A stretch of 64,000 bases of DNA from Flavobacteriales bacterium UBA7468 (lineage in GTDB: Bacteria > Bacteroidota > Bacteroidia > Flavobacteriales_D > Crocinitomicaceae). The stretch spans positions 17,147 through 81,146 of the forward strand of contig DLPC01000018.1 in assembly GCA_002478565.1 (NCBI GenBank). The letters are read 5' to 3'. Both the position numbers and the translations under genes were made by a program. Below the pieces are notes generated by a model, which was not told the DNA's origin, did not search any database, and worked only from the letters and a program-made list of their open reading frames with translations. Below, one piece after another: positions 44,842-54,468 of this stretch; within the stretch, counting starts at the first letter, position 1; each line of letters starts with the position of its first letter.

Positions 44842-45696
44842 TTAAGCTTTTTGCACAAGAATCATGCGTTCTTTTCCCTGTAAATCCCGATGGATTTCTC
44901 TTCTTGAAAAATACTCAGCCGCAAATAATGAAAGCGTTTGTTGCGCTAAGTTTTCATGAACCTCAAGGACCATCAAGCCTTTTGTTTGCAAGTTAGAAAG
45001 CGCAATATGTGCCAATTGCTCGTAAAACAAAAGCGGTGTTTGGTCGGGCACAAACAAGGCCATGTGTGGTTCGTGTTCCAAAACATTTGCTTGCATCATA
45101 ACCGTTTCTTTTTGAGGAATGTAAGGCGGATTGCTCACGATTAAATCAAATTGTTTTGGACTTTGCCAAGCAAAAATATCCTGAACTATTGCATGTAGCT
45201 CAAGGTTATTGAGTTGTGCATTTTCTCGAGCCAGTTCAATAGCTCCTGCTGATAAATCCAACGCGCTTACCTGAGCTGCGGGGTAATACTTTTTGAGTGC
45301 CAATGCAATGCAAGCACTTCCAGTACAAAAATCGATGATCTGAGAATAATTGAAGCCTTGTGCCTTTACAAGCTCCACCAATTCTTCCGTTTCTGGCCTT
45401 GGAATTAGGGCTCTTGCGTCTGTTTTGAGTTGTAAATCAGCAAAATAAGTTTCACCAATGATGTATTGAAAAGGCTCGTTGTTTTGTAAGCGTTTGACGA
45501 AACTGCGGATGTACAATAAATCTGACTCCGACAATCGTTCTTGTTGTTTGAGCAACAAATCAGTTGGGGTCCAACAAAAGCGTTTTTCAAGAATTTGTTG
45601 CCACATCTGCTTACAGGCCATTTCACTGTAAAGGCCTTTTAATTGCTCATTGAAATAGCCCTGAGCCGTTTTGAGTAAATTATCTGAAACAAACAT
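44842..45696 (-). CDS. prmC: Release factor glutamine methyltransferase PrmC
   Basis: Methylates the GGQ Gln of peptide-chain release factors using S-adenosylmethionine. The 284-residue protein has an N-terminal helical domain, the AdoMet motif IIDFCTGSACIALALKK (about 120) and the substrate motif SNPPYIPQ (about 183). It begins one base before the preceding gene's stop ends and lies 9 bases upstream of ligA. Confidence 0.94.
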   Translation of the reverse strand: MFVSDNLLKTAQGYFNEQLKGLYSEMACKQMWQQILEKRFCWTPTDLLLKQQERLSESDLLYIRSFVKRLQNNEPFQYIIGETYFADLQLKTDARALIPRPETEELVELVKAQGFNYSQIIDFCTGSACIALALKKYYPAAQVSALDLSAGAIELARENAQLNNLELHAIVQDIFAWQSPKQFDLIVSNPPYIPQKETVMMQANVLEHEPHMALFVPDQTPLLFYEQLAHIALSNLQTKGLMVLEVHENLAQQTLSLFAAEYFSRREIHRDLQGKERMILVQKA

Positions 45697-46181
45697 TATT
45701 GCTTGCGTAATTCAATGAAAGGTTTAATTTTTTCGTTTTCGATCAGGACCGTCAGGTTGTAGTAAGCCAAGCGCCATTCGCCTGCTTCCAATACAAAAAC
45801 ACCACTCCCTCTGCAGCCCTGCATCCAGGTATCTAAATCCTCATCAAAATAAGCTACCTTACCATCGGCAGCAAAATGCCAGTGCCTATTACTTGGCTTG
45901 AAGTCCCAAGCTTTTCCTTTATCAAAATATGGCTTGCAAAAAGCCATAAATTCAGCTTTTGTCCAGCGTTCCCCTGGTGCTGTACCTAAAAAAACAAAAT
46001 TAGAACTGGTCCAGTTAAAGTAACTATCAAAATCAGCCTCTTTTGCTGCTTGATGCCAATAATTGAGTGTCTTGTTTAAAAAAATTTGATTTAAGGAGTC
46101 TCGTTGAGCTGCTTTATCAAATTGGGCAAAGCTATGCCAATGAAAGCCACAGGTTAAAAGAAAGAGAAAAATAATACGCAT
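45696..46181 (-). CDS. Exported NTF2-like (SnoaL/DUF4440) protein
   Basis: A 161-residue protein with a signal peptide from the Met at 46181 (RIIFLFLLTCGFHWHSFAQ); the upstream ATG at 46247 would overlap the amidohydrolase gene and add 22 unlikely residues. The mature part has the NTF2-like cone fold pattern: LNYWHQAAKEADFDSYFNW, GERWTKAEFMAF, DGKVAYFDEDLDTW, GEWRLAYYNLTVLIEN. Function unknown; related proteins bind small molecules. Confidence 0.72.
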   Translation of the reverse strand: MRIIFLFLLTCGFHWHSFAQFDKAAQRDSLNQIFLNKTLNYWHQAAKEADFDSYFNWTSSNFVFLGTAPGERWTKAEFMAFCKPYFDKGKAWDFKPSNRHWHFAADGKVAYFDEDLDTWMQGCRGSGVFVLEAGEWRLAYYNLTVLIENEKIKPFIELRKQ

Positions 46182-46219
46182 TGAACCTTGTTTGAATGAA
46201 TAGTAAAACCAGTACACGG

Positions 46220-47926
46220 CTACAAAGCCTCGAGCTTGAACACACATTTACCTTTGATAAAGGTACGCCAGGCATAGTTTTGAACCTGACCTTGATCTGC
46301 AGTAACTGGATTTTCAAATATCGCAAAAGTAGCATGCTTTCCTTTTTCAAGCGTGCCTAATTCCTTTTCTTGAAAAGCAGCAAAAGCGGCCCAAATGGTC
46401 ATGCCCTTGAGTACTTCATCGAGGGTCAAGGATTCAGCAGTTGTTGCACGATGCACTGCCGCTTGCATTGTTAAAAAAGGATTGGTTTGTTCGACTGGGA
46501 AATCTGTACCTAATGCAATCATTCCAAATTGTTGCAACAAAGTACGATACGCATATGCGCCTTTCATGCGCGCTTTACCCAAGCGGTCCTCGGCCCAGTC
46601 GGCATCAGAAACAGCATGCGTGGGCTGAACTGACGGAAAAACCGCAAAGTTGGCAAACTTTTGAAAGTCTATGGGGTCCACCACCTGTGCGTGTTCAATA
46701 CGAAAACGGTGATCTGGTTTTTGCTTGAATACGCTTGCATACAAATTCAATATCAAGGCATTCGCCGAATCGCCAATGCTATGGGTGTTCATTTGATATC
46801 CATTGGACAAACAGAATTGCGCTAGATTTTGCATGCGTGCTACCTCTGTCAAGAGCAAGCCTCTACTTTGAGGATGGTCGTGGTATGGCAACTTCAGCAA
46901 AGCGCCTCTTGAACCCAACGCGCCGTCGGCAAAACATTTAAAACTACGGATGCTTAAATTTTTATACAGAAAAGGCCCGTTCCTTTTAGCAAAATTGCGG
47001 TTTTGAGGACTATCCATGAGCATGGCGTATACATTCAATTTTAATTGATTGTTAGCAACCAATGTTTTGAACCACCCAATATGTTGAAAATCAATACCGG
47101 CCTCATGCACCCCAGTAATGCCATATTGCAATAATTCTTCTTGCACTTGCAATAAGGCCTTGAAGTATTCTTTCTTGGAATAATCAGGAATGAAAGGTTG
47201 CACCAAATTCATGGCGTTGTCGATGAGCAACCCCGTGGGCTCTCGTGTTAAAAAAATTGTTTTAGCTTCATACTGGTGTGCATCAGAATTGCGCGGCAAA
47301 TTCATGATGTTATTTTTTGCAAGATTTCCTTCGCTATCAGTCTGATCAAAAACGATTTCACCACCTTTCAAATATTTTAAGTGCTCCAGTGCTGCGCTTT
47401 TTTTCAATAAATAATCATTGACCAAAGCGGCGTGCCCGTCAATGCGGTATAAACACACGGGAATATTTGGAAACAAGCGATTGAGCACTGTATTATTGGG
47501 CATTTCTTTACCGGCCCACATGCTTTGATCCCAACCCCTTCCTACTAACATTTTGAGCCCTGGATGCGTTGCTTTATATTGTTCACAGCGATGGATCATT
47601 TCTTGAGCCGAACGTACACCACGTAAATCTACGCCCAATAGTTGCTTGGCATACATCAACATATGACCATGTGCATCAGTCAGGCCTGGATACATTTCCT
47701 TGCCCTGGGCATCAATGGATTCATCAGCGCGGTATTTATTAAGGATTTGACGCTCAGGTCCAACTTCTACTATGAGCCCATCTTTTATGGCCATGGCCTC
47801 TGCTTGTGTATTGGCGTCGTCGAGGCAATGTATAGCAGCATTATGGATGATTAAATCTACTTTTTGCCCTTTCATACATGCAAAAAGGACAACAAAAAGC
47901 GGTAATACGGACAATAACTTTTTCAT
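46220..47926 (-). CDS. YtcJ-like amidohydrolase (Amidohydro_3), lipoprotein
   Basis: A 568-residue lipoprotein (lipobox VLFAC) with the amidohydrolase fold. Metal ligands sit in YPGLTDAHGHMLMY (about 76-89); the active-site Lys/Asp region, GVHEAGIDFQ and HSIGDSANALIL, and the distal IALGTDFPVEQTNPFL are present. YtcJ-family enzymes hydrolyse amides of unknown physiological identity. Follows the TamL-like gene by 6 bases. Confidence 0.88.
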   Translation of the reverse strand: MKKLLSVLPLFVVLFACMKGQKVDLIIHNAAIHCLDDANTQAEAMAIKDGLIVEVGPERQILNKYRADESIDAQGKEMYPGLTDAHGHMLMYAKQLLGVDLRGVRSAQEMIHRCEQYKATHPGLKMLVGRGWDQSMWAGKEMPNNTVLNRLFPNIPVCLYRIDGHAALVNDYLLKKSAALEHLKYLKGGEIVFDQTDSEGNLAKNNIMNLPRNSDAHQYEAKTIFLTREPTGLLIDNAMNLVQPFIPDYSKKEYFKALLQVQEELLQYGITGVHEAGIDFQHIGWFKTLVANNQLKLNVYAMLMDSPQNRNFAKRNGPFLYKNLSIRSFKCFADGALGSRGALLKLPYHDHPQSRGLLLTEVARMQNLAQFCLSNGYQMNTHSIGDSANALILNLYASVFKQKPDHRFRIEHAQVVDPIDFQKFANFAVFPSVQPTHAVSDADWAEDRLGKARMKGAYAYRTLLQQFGMIALGTDFPVEQTNPFLTMQAAVHRATTAESLTLDEVLKGMTIWAAFAAFQEKELGTLEKGKHATFAIFENPVTADQGQVQNYAWRTFIKGKCVFKLEAL

Positions 47927-47932
47927 AGGATT

Positions 47933-50683
47933 TTAGAATGGATAACCGATACCAAAATTCAAGTAATTGGGTAGAAAAGGCCTTGGCATTATGGCCTTCA
48001 CTTGCTCAAGGCTCATGTTGAAATGATCCATTCCTTCTTGATAGTAGGTTGTACGATCTTTGAAATCTTGGAAAACCCAGCGTGCACCATTGGCAAATGC
48101 AGGATCATAAACAGGGAAACCGACGTCTAGTCGCAAGATGAAGTAATCGAGATCCATGCGCAATCCAAGCCCTGTTGAGATTGCGATTTGAGGCACAAAC
48201 GTAGACCAACCAAACTGGCTACCAACCCTTGATGCATCTTCCCTGTAAGTCCAGATATTCCCGAAATCGGTAAACAAGGCACCTTTGAAGGTTGAACCCA
48301 TATTGAAGCGGTATTCAAGCGAACCTCCGAAGCGAATATCGCCAATTTGCGTTGCCAAGCGTGAGGTATCGAGGTGGTATTTATAAGCACCAGGACCAAG
48401 CGCTCGAGCCCGCCAACCGCGATTATCATTGGAACCTCCACCAAAGAAACTGTAATCATAGGGCATGGAAGTTTTGGAATTCAAATATGGAATCCCTGCT
48501 CCGGCATTCAAGCGAAGGTGCCATGAGCTTCCTTTAGTGAGGCGATTGGATGCAATCAACTGGTTGTCTAGTCTAATAAATTGTGAATATGGCTGCTTCC
48601 CGAGCAAATAAGACCCAGCCAAAGTATCCTGATTGCTGCGAAACGCATAGAGCAAGTTACCTGCAGCATCTAAACTTGAGGTGAAATACAAATTCCCTCT
48701 AAAAAGTTTTTTCTTACCCACTTTTTCGTCTTTTTCTTTGTTGTTGTATTCGAAAGAAAATTTGAAATCTTGCCAGATAAATTGATTGCTATAAGCATTT
48801 GACAAAAAGAGGTCATTGACCTGCTGCAATTGCGCTTCAAAAGCTGCAGATTTTTCAATACTGACGTATTTGATGACAGACGCTCCGGGCAATCCTAACT
48901 GAAAGACTTGTGTTTTGCCGACCAAAAATTTCCAGGCATAGTTCAATTGAAAAACGCGCCTATCAAAGATGTTACGCTTCTCAAAATTCATAGCTGTACT
49001 GATCAAGGTCCTGGGTTTTTGACGTTTCCCAAGGAGTGTAACAGGACTCGGGAACAAGCCAGGTAAATCTAGTTTGATGCTCGGGCCAATTTCAAAAGTG
49101 TTGAAGGTTCGGCCTGTATTGACAATTTGATCACCTGCATTGGCATCAAAGACAGGAGGTTGAGACTCAAAACCTCCACCAATTGAAAAAGTCAGGCGCT
49201 CCGCTCCACGAAAAATATTTTTGTTGGTATAATTCAAAGAAGCAGCTGCTCCGAGCAAACCAAAACTAGAAGTAAAGCGTGGGTCAAAGGCCCAAGATTG
49301 TTTTTTCGCAGGCTCGAGGTAATAATGAACATTTAGTAGGTTGGTGCCAGGAAGCTCTTCTATGTAGGGCTTGACAGAACTAAAAACACCTAACTGAACC
49401 AAAGACCTGTAAGAGCGGTCAAGGTAATATTCTTTGTAGGTATTGTTTTGCTCAAGATAGTTTTGCATTTCGAGCACGTTTGGCTTGATCCAAGGCTGAT
49501 CGCCATTAAAGGTTAGCGTCATGGTTCTCCAGTCGCTTTTGGTGCCAAAAGGAACTTTGAGATCTTGTGCTTGCTTTTTGGTATAATCTAATTCTTGATA
49601 AAGCAAAGATTCCAAAGTATTGAGATATTGCGGTTGTAAGGAGTCATAGATGCTACGCCCTTTTGACTGGGCTTCCGCTAAGAAACTCGTTTGCATGAAA
49701 GCGGAATCAGCTAAATGGAAGTAGACCTTGTTGATTTTGGTGGAACGATAAGGAACCCGGATCAAACTATCTGGGTTTTGAAGAGCTGGAACCAAACGGT
49801 CTTCAAAGCGCATAGTGAGGTGCACACTCATGTCTTGACGATTGGTATCGGCTAAAAACTCAATGCTCGTTCCATTGAATTTGTAAATGCTTTCGTCGCG
49901 CATGAACTTGGCCACTTTTTCGCGATAACTTTCGAGGTAATCAAGATCAAAGGGTTTGCCAAGCAAAGGATGTTCTCCGAGCGGTTCGTAATTTTTTCTG
50001 ATCAATTTAAGATGAAGATCGCGTAACAAACGCGGCCCTACATAGGTCACTGAATCGATGATGTATTGTGGGCCTTCATTGATGAGGTAGGTGGTCTGGG
50101 CGTAGCGTTTCTTTTCGTTCAATTTTACGGTGGCGCTTACCTTTGCATAGTAATAGCCTTTTTTGACTAAATAACGAGAGAGTTGCTCTTGACTTTTCAA
50201 ATGCAATAGTGTATCAAAAACCACGGGCTTTTGACCAAACTTATACTTGAGTTTTTCGGCCCATATCACTTGTTTAAAGGTACTGTCGGGCAAAGCCTTG
50301 TATCTGTAATCAGGGCGGCCTTTGCTCAATGCTTTATTGTTTCTGCGCGCATTGACTTGTTTTACTTTCTCGCTTTTTACAGACAACTTTTTTTCAAAAG
50401 ATTGCAGGCGCTTGATTTTTTTATTGGCTACCGCTGCAGAATCTAAGCTATTGTAAAGCCATAATTTCCAGGGAAGTCTGAAAAAGCGTGCATTGGGCTG
50501 CTGTCTGAGAACTTGTGAAAGTTCATAGCGATCGAGCTTAGTAGTGAGTGGATTAACGATAATAATGTTAGTCTTGTGGAGCAAGTAGTTGTTTGGGGGT
50601 ACATTTTTAGACAAGCTACAACCTGCCAAAATTGCCAGGACTGACAGCAAAGCAAATAATCGTAAATTTGAACGCAATTGCAT
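47933..50683 (-). CDS. TamL-like (lipidated TamA/BamA superfamily) outer-membrane protein
   Basis: A 916-residue Omp85-family protein. Its N-terminus is a lipoprotein signal with lipobox LAGC (Cys22), unlike E. coli TamA but typical of Bacteroidota TamL. POTRA domains follow (about 35-450, including AKVSATVKLNEKKRYAQTTY and GPQYIIDSVTYVGPRLLRDL), then a 16-strand barrel (about 480-916) with the lid-lock loop VRGF replaced by NDNRGWRARALGPG near 755 and a C-terminal aromatic end LNFGIGYPF. Probably works with a TamB-type partner outside the window to move proteins or lipids to the outer membrane. Its start codon overlaps that of the divergent SpoU gene. Confidence 0.87.
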   Translation of the reverse strand: MQLRSNLRLFALLSVLAILAGCSLSKNVPPNNYLLHKTNIIIVNPLTTKLDRYELSQVLRQQPNARFFRLPWKLWLYNSLDSAAVANKKIKRLQSFEKKLSVKSEKVKQVNARRNNKALSKGRPDYRYKALPDSTFKQVIWAEKLKYKFGQKPVVFDTLLHLKSQEQLSRYLVKKGYYYAKVSATVKLNEKKRYAQTTYLINEGPQYIIDSVTYVGPRLLRDLHLKLIRKNYEPLGEHPLLGKPFDLDYLESYREKVAKFMRDESIYKFNGTSIEFLADTNRQDMSVHLTMRFEDRLVPALQNPDSLIRVPYRSTKINKVYFHLADSAFMQTSFLAEAQSKGRSIYDSLQPQYLNTLESLLYQELDYTKKQAQDLKVPFGTKSDWRTMTLTFNGDQPWIKPNVLEMQNYLEQNNTYKEYYLDRSYRSLVQLGVFSSVKPYIEELPGTNLLNVHYYLEPAKKQSWAFDPRFTSSFGLLGAAASLNYTNKNIFRGAERLTFSIGGGFESQPPVFDANAGDQIVNTGRTFNTFEIGPSIKLDLPGLFPSPVTLLGKRQKPRTLISTAMNFEKRNIFDRRVFQLNYAWKFLVGKTQVFQLGLPGASVIKYVSIEKSAAFEAQLQQVNDLFLSNAYSNQFIWQDFKFSFEYNNKEKDEKVGKKKLFRGNLYFTSSLDAAGNLLYAFRSNQDTLAGSYLLGKQPYSQFIRLDNQLIASNRLTKGSSWHLRLNAGAGIPYLNSKTSMPYDYSFFGGGSNDNRGWRARALGPGAYKYHLDTSRLATQIGDIRFGGSLEYRFNMGSTFKGALFTDFGNIWTYREDASRVGSQFGWSTFVPQIAISTGLGLRMDLDYFILRLDVGFPVYDPAFANGARWVFQDFKDRTTYYQEGMDHFNMSLEQVKAIMPRPFLPNYLNFGIGYPF

Positions 50684-51440
50684 GATTACAAAAGTAACTA
50701 ATATTCACTTGGAAAAGCTGAGTCAACAAAAGATCAAATTCATTAAAAGTTTGCAGCTCAAAAAAAACAGAGATGCCGAAAAGTGCCTTTATTTAGAAGG
50801 AGAAACACTGATCAAAGATCTTTTACAATATTTCCCTGAATTAATTGAACTACTCGTGATTGATCAAAGTAGTTCTGAAGATTGGAGCCACTCTGAAATA
50901 CCAACTTTTCTCGCTTCAAGCAACGATCTTCAAAAAATAACCCAACTTAAAACCGCTAAAAAATTGAATGCGGTGGTGCGCTACCCCGAGTCAAGGCCCT
51001 GGGACGAAACTGGCATGGTGCTTTTATTAGATCAAATCCAAGACCCCGGAAATCTCGGCAGCATTATCCGCACTGCAGATTGGTTTGGGATTCAACATAT
51101 TTTTTGTTCGCCCAATACGGTAGACTACCTTAATGCAAAAGTCATACACAGCACCATGATCTCTGCCTTTAGAGTTCAACTACATTATCAAGATTTAGCT
51201 CCGCTCATCGAAAAATATCAAGATAGTGCTTTTGGCACTTTTATGGAGGGAGAATCCTTTGAAAGCATTCCTTCCAAAAAAGTTAAACTACTAGTCTTGG
51301 GAAATGAAGGACGCGGCATTAGCCCGGAATTGACGGCGCTGCTGCCCAATAAAATGACCATTCCTCGAATTGGCACTGCTGAATCCTTGAATGTTGGGGT
51401 CGCAACCGGTATTTTACTCCAACATTTGACGAAATCCTAG
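50682..51440 (+). CDS. SpoU/TrmH family RNA methyltransferase (RlmB-like)
   Basis: A 252-residue SPOUT methyltransferase, probably 2'-O-methylating a ribose in rRNA or tRNA. The N-terminal domain (EKLSQQKIKFIKSLQLKKNR) is the substrate-binding L30e-like fold. The knotted AdoMet site shows LDQIQDPGNLGSIIRTADWFG (about 115), LVLGNEGRGIS (about 205) and IPRIGTAESLNVGVATGI (about 225). The ATG at 50682 is preferred over the upstream in-frame Met at 50589, which lies deep inside the TamL-like gene. Exact target base not determinable. Confidence 0.87.
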   Translation: MITKVTNIHLEKLSQQKIKFIKSLQLKKNRDAEKCLYLEGETLIKDLLQYFPELIELLVIDQSSSEDWSHSEIPTFLASSNDLQKITQLKTAKKLNAVVRYPESRPWDETGMVLLLDQIQDPGNLGSIIRTADWFGIQHIFCSPNTVDYLNAKVIHSTMISAFRVQLHYQDLAPLIEKYQDSAFGTFMEGESFESIPSKKVKLLVLGNEGRGISPELTALLPNKMTIPRIGTAESLNVGVATGILLQHLTKS

Positions 51441-51470
51441 TTTGAATTAGCAATATCAGGGAAAAGGCTG

Positions 51471-51478
51471 TATTTTTG
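51471..51478 (+). promoter_or_regulatory. -7 promoter box of the helicase gene
   Basis: TATTTTTG (consensus TAnnTTTG) 18 bases before the ATG at 51497. A TTTG at 51441-51444 could be the -33 element with an over-long 26-base spacer. Confidence 0.4.
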
Positions 51479-51496
51479 CAAAATTCCCATCTGCCA

Positions 51497-53005
51497 ATGC
51501 TAGACATCGATTTATACGAAGCCAAAAAACTTTACCCTTTTCAAGAGAAAACCGTTTCTCAAGTCCTAGACGAACTCCAAAAGAACGGCAACAACTTCAA
51601 CCTACTTTACCAACTTCCAACTGGGGGTGGGAAAACCGTGATTTTCTCTGCAATTGCCAAACAATACATTGAAAAATGGGGCAAAAAAGTGCTGATCCTT
51701 ACCCATCGTATTGAGCTCTCCATCCAGACCTCTAAGCAGCTTTCTGCCATCCAAGTTCCCAACAAAGTCATCAATTCAGAGGTCAAAACACTCGATGACC
51801 AAGACGAATACACTTGTTATATCGCCATGGTCGAAACGCTCAATAACCGCCTCAACGAAAACGATCAATTCATTGAAAATGTAGGTTTGGTTATCGTCGA
51901 TGAAGCGCACTACAACAGTTTTAGAAAAATCTTTCAGTTTTACGAAGAAGCCAACATTTTAGGTGTTACCGCTACCCCACTTAGTAGCAACCGCAATCTT
52001 CCGCTTAAAGACCACTACAACAAATTATTAGTGGGTGAATCCATTTCAAACCTCATTTCAGACGGCTATTTATCTGATGCCGAAACTTATTCTTACGATG
52101 TCAACTTACATGGTTTAAAGATTGGCTCCAACGGGGATTTCACCGTGAGCTCCAGTGATCTTCTCTATTCCAACTACTTCATGCAAGAAAAACTCATTTT
52201 TGCCTATGAAGAGGTAGCCCTCGGAGAAAAGACCCTCATTTTCAATGCCGGGATTGAAACCTCCAGACGCGTTGAGGAATCTTTCAAGAAACTCAAATAC
52301 AATATCAGACACCTCGATTCAACGTTTTCGGACAAAGACCGCAAAGATGTCATTCGTTGGTTTAAAGAAACACCTGGGGCCATTCTGACTTCCGTAGGTA
52401 TCCTTACTACTGGTTTTGATGAGCCTTCAGTTCAGACAATTATCATCAACCGCGCGACGCGTTCCTTGACACTCTATCACCAAATGATCGGCCGTGGTTC
52501 CAGACGCATACCTAACAAATCCCAATTCAAAATCATAGATTTAGGGAACAACGTAAGGCGTTTTGGATATTGGCAAGATTACATCAATTGGCAAGATGCT
52601 TTTCGTTTTCCAGATCGCTTTTTGGAGTCCAGAATTTCTGAACTCGAAGACATGGAATTTGAAGTAGAGTACGAGTATCCAAAAGGTTTTGATAAACTGA
52701 TCAGAACAGATATCCTCGAGGGCTTCTCTATTAAAGACTGCTATATTGCTTGTATTGACAAAGGTTTAAAAGGAAAGGACGCTATTGATCTTTCCATTGC
52801 CAACCACTTTGAAGCCATCGAAGCTTCGGCCAAAGACCTTGACCACGCACTTAGTCTGCAACAACTTTTGCAAGACCACATCGAGCACCGCATCAAGCAC
52901 TACACCAAATGCATTTCAAAGTGCACAGACAACTACTTCAAATACTTGCTTGAAACCTACAACCGCCAATTGAGTCAGAAAATCAGACTCAACATTGAAG
53001 ATTAA
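51497..53005 (+). CDS. Superfamily 2 DEAD/DEAH-box helicase
   Basis: A 502-residue ATP-dependent helicase. Motif I (Walker A) is LPTGGGKTVIF (about 37), motif II VDEAH (about 135), motif III GVTATPL (about 158), motif V TGFDEPSVQTIIINRAT (about 310) and motif VI QMIGRGSRR (about 335). The final 150 residues are unique and helical. Resembles the SSL2/UvrB-like type III restriction R-subunit helicases, but no methylase is adjacent, so a repair or RNA role is as likely. The TTG at 51476 lies inside the promoter-like box; ATG at 51497 is preferred. Confidence 0.86.
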   Translation: MLDIDLYEAKKLYPFQEKTVSQVLDELQKNGNNFNLLYQLPTGGGKTVIFSAIAKQYIEKWGKKVLILTHRIELSIQTSKQLSAIQVPNKVINSEVKTLDDQDEYTCYIAMVETLNNRLNENDQFIENVGLVIVDEAHYNSFRKIFQFYEEANILGVTATPLSSNRNLPLKDHYNKLLVGESISNLISDGYLSDAETYSYDVNLHGLKIGSNGDFTVSSSDLLYSNYFMQEKLIFAYEEVALGEKTLIFNAGIETSRRVEESFKKLKYNIRHLDSTFSDKDRKDVIRWFKETPGAILTSVGILTTGFDEPSVQTIIINRATRSLTLYHQMIGRGSRRIPNKSQFKIIDLGNNVRRFGYWQDYINWQDAFRFPDRFLESRISELEDMEFEVEYEYPKGFDKLIRTDILEGFSIKDCYIACIDKGLKGKDAIDLSIANHFEAIEASAKDLDHALSLQQLLQDHIEHRIKHYTKCISKCTDNYFKYLLETYNRQLSQKIRLNIED

Positions 53006-53029
53006 CGCTTTTCTCGTAATTTTAGGAGC

Positions 53030-54463
53030 ATGAAGAACGTATTGATCCTCTTTTTTTCATTGGCTTTTTGTTTTCAAGCAGCAGCGCAAGCTCAACTCAA
53101 GGCTTACCTCGATACCAAGCAATTTCATGCACCTGGCATTGGTTCTTATCTAGAGATTTATATAGAATTCGCTGGCTATACCATTCAATTCCAACCTTGT
53201 TCGGGCGGTACGAAAGCTACTGTTTTGGTCGATATCGAACTCAAAGATTCCTTACAACAAGCTGTTTTCAAAGACCTATACACCCTAGACTCTCCTATTT
53301 CAACAGATTCTTCTCAAAATAATTTCATCGAAATCCTACGCGCACCGGTCAAACCAGGAAATTATTTTCTTCAAGTTTACCTCGAGGATATCAATCGGCC
53401 AAAAAGCAGTATCAAGGGCATTATTCCTGTAGAAATTGTAGCGCTAGATCAACAACTAGCCTTTTCTAGTGTCGAAATCGTTGACTTAGCTTTCAAATCA
53501 GATGAAGAATCTAGGTTTGTCAAATCGGGCTACTATATGCTGCCCTTGCTATCCAACTATTTCAATCAAGACATGTCTACCTTGCCTTTTTATACCGAAT
53601 TATACGGTGCATCCGGTTTAATCGTACTCGAGCGAAAAGTAGTAGACGCCAAAACCAACCAAAATTTTGCACTCCTTCAACGCAAAGACACTTTAAGTGC
53701 AGCAAACGTCATTCCCATCCTTCAAGAAATCAATTTAAGCGAACTCCCAACTGGTTCCTACCAATTACAAATCTCAGCAACAGACCTCAATACGCAGCGA
53801 AATGCCATCCAGACCTATGATTTTGAGCGCAACAACGACATCGAAACTGCTTTTGATTTTGCCTCCATGCTCCTTGACCCCTCGTTTCAAGCGTCGATTC
53901 ATACGGATAGCATTGCCTATTTCTTCGAAAGCCTGATCCCAATTGCAAAACCTGGTGAAATCAGGACCATCATCGATGTCCTGAAATCGAAAGACACCAC
54001 TGCGATGCGCAAACACTTGCAGGCTTTCTGGTATCAAACGGCAGGCAATAAAGCATTTGAAAAATGGATTCAGTATCGCGAGCAAGTGCGCTCGGTAGAA
54101 AAATATTATGCCAACAATTACATGGAAGGATTTGAAACGGATCGCGGCAGGGTTTATCTCAAATATGGTCAGCCCAATTCTGTAGTCGTAAAAGAATCCT
54201 CGCCTAGTGAATATCCTTATGAAATTTGGGTATATGACAAAATTGGCATTTACAGCAACAAGCGTTTTATTTTCTACAATCCAGATTTGGTTTCCAATAA
54301 TCACAGTTTGTTACATTCGGACATGATTGGTGAACTCAGAAACCCTGCTTGGCAGCAAATTTTGTCGAAAAGGAATACGGTAAATGGAACCGTTGATGAT
54401 CCTAACATGATGAATGTCAAACACTTTGGTGGAAATTCTGCCGATTTTTACCGCCAATATTAG
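53030..54463 (+). CDS. GWxTD domain-containing exported protein
   Basis: A 477-residue protein with signal peptide 1-20 (LAFCFQAAAQ). The first 270 residues are beta-rich and the last 150 form the GWxTD-type C-terminal domain: EKWIQYREQVRSVEKYYA, then RGRVYLKYGQPNSVVVKESSPSEYPYEIWVYDKI. The family is common in Bacteroidota and related phyla and has no established function. It sits 24 bases after the helicase and 5 bases before the glycosyltransferase gene. Confidence 0.82.
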   Translation: MKNVLILFFSLAFCFQAAAQAQLKAYLDTKQFHAPGIGSYLEIYIEFAGYTIQFQPCSGGTKATVLVDIELKDSLQQAVFKDLYTLDSPISTDSSQNNFIEILRAPVKPGNYFLQVYLEDINRPKSSIKGIIPVEIVALDQQLAFSSVEIVDLAFKSDEESRFVKSGYYMLPLLSNYFNQDMSTLPFYTELYGASGLIVLERKVVDAKTNQNFALLQRKDTLSAANVIPILQEINLSELPTGSYQLQISATDLNTQRNAIQTYDFERNNDIETAFDFASMLLDPSFQASIHTDSIAYFFESLIPIAKPGEIRTIIDVLKSKDTTAMRKHLQAFWYQTAGNKAFEKWIQYREQVRSVEKYYANNYMEGFETDRGRVYLKYGQPNSVVVKESSPSEYPYEIWVYDKIGIYSNKRFIFYNPDLVSNNHSLLHSDMIGELRNPAWQQILSKRNTVNGTVDDPNMMNVKHFGGNSADFYRQY

Positions 54464-54468
54464 CCCTG

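Noticed and set aside
51476..51496. Helicase starting at the TTG codon at 51476
   Set aside because: The TTG is part of a promoter-like TATTTTTG; the ATG at 51497 gives a normal N-terminus.
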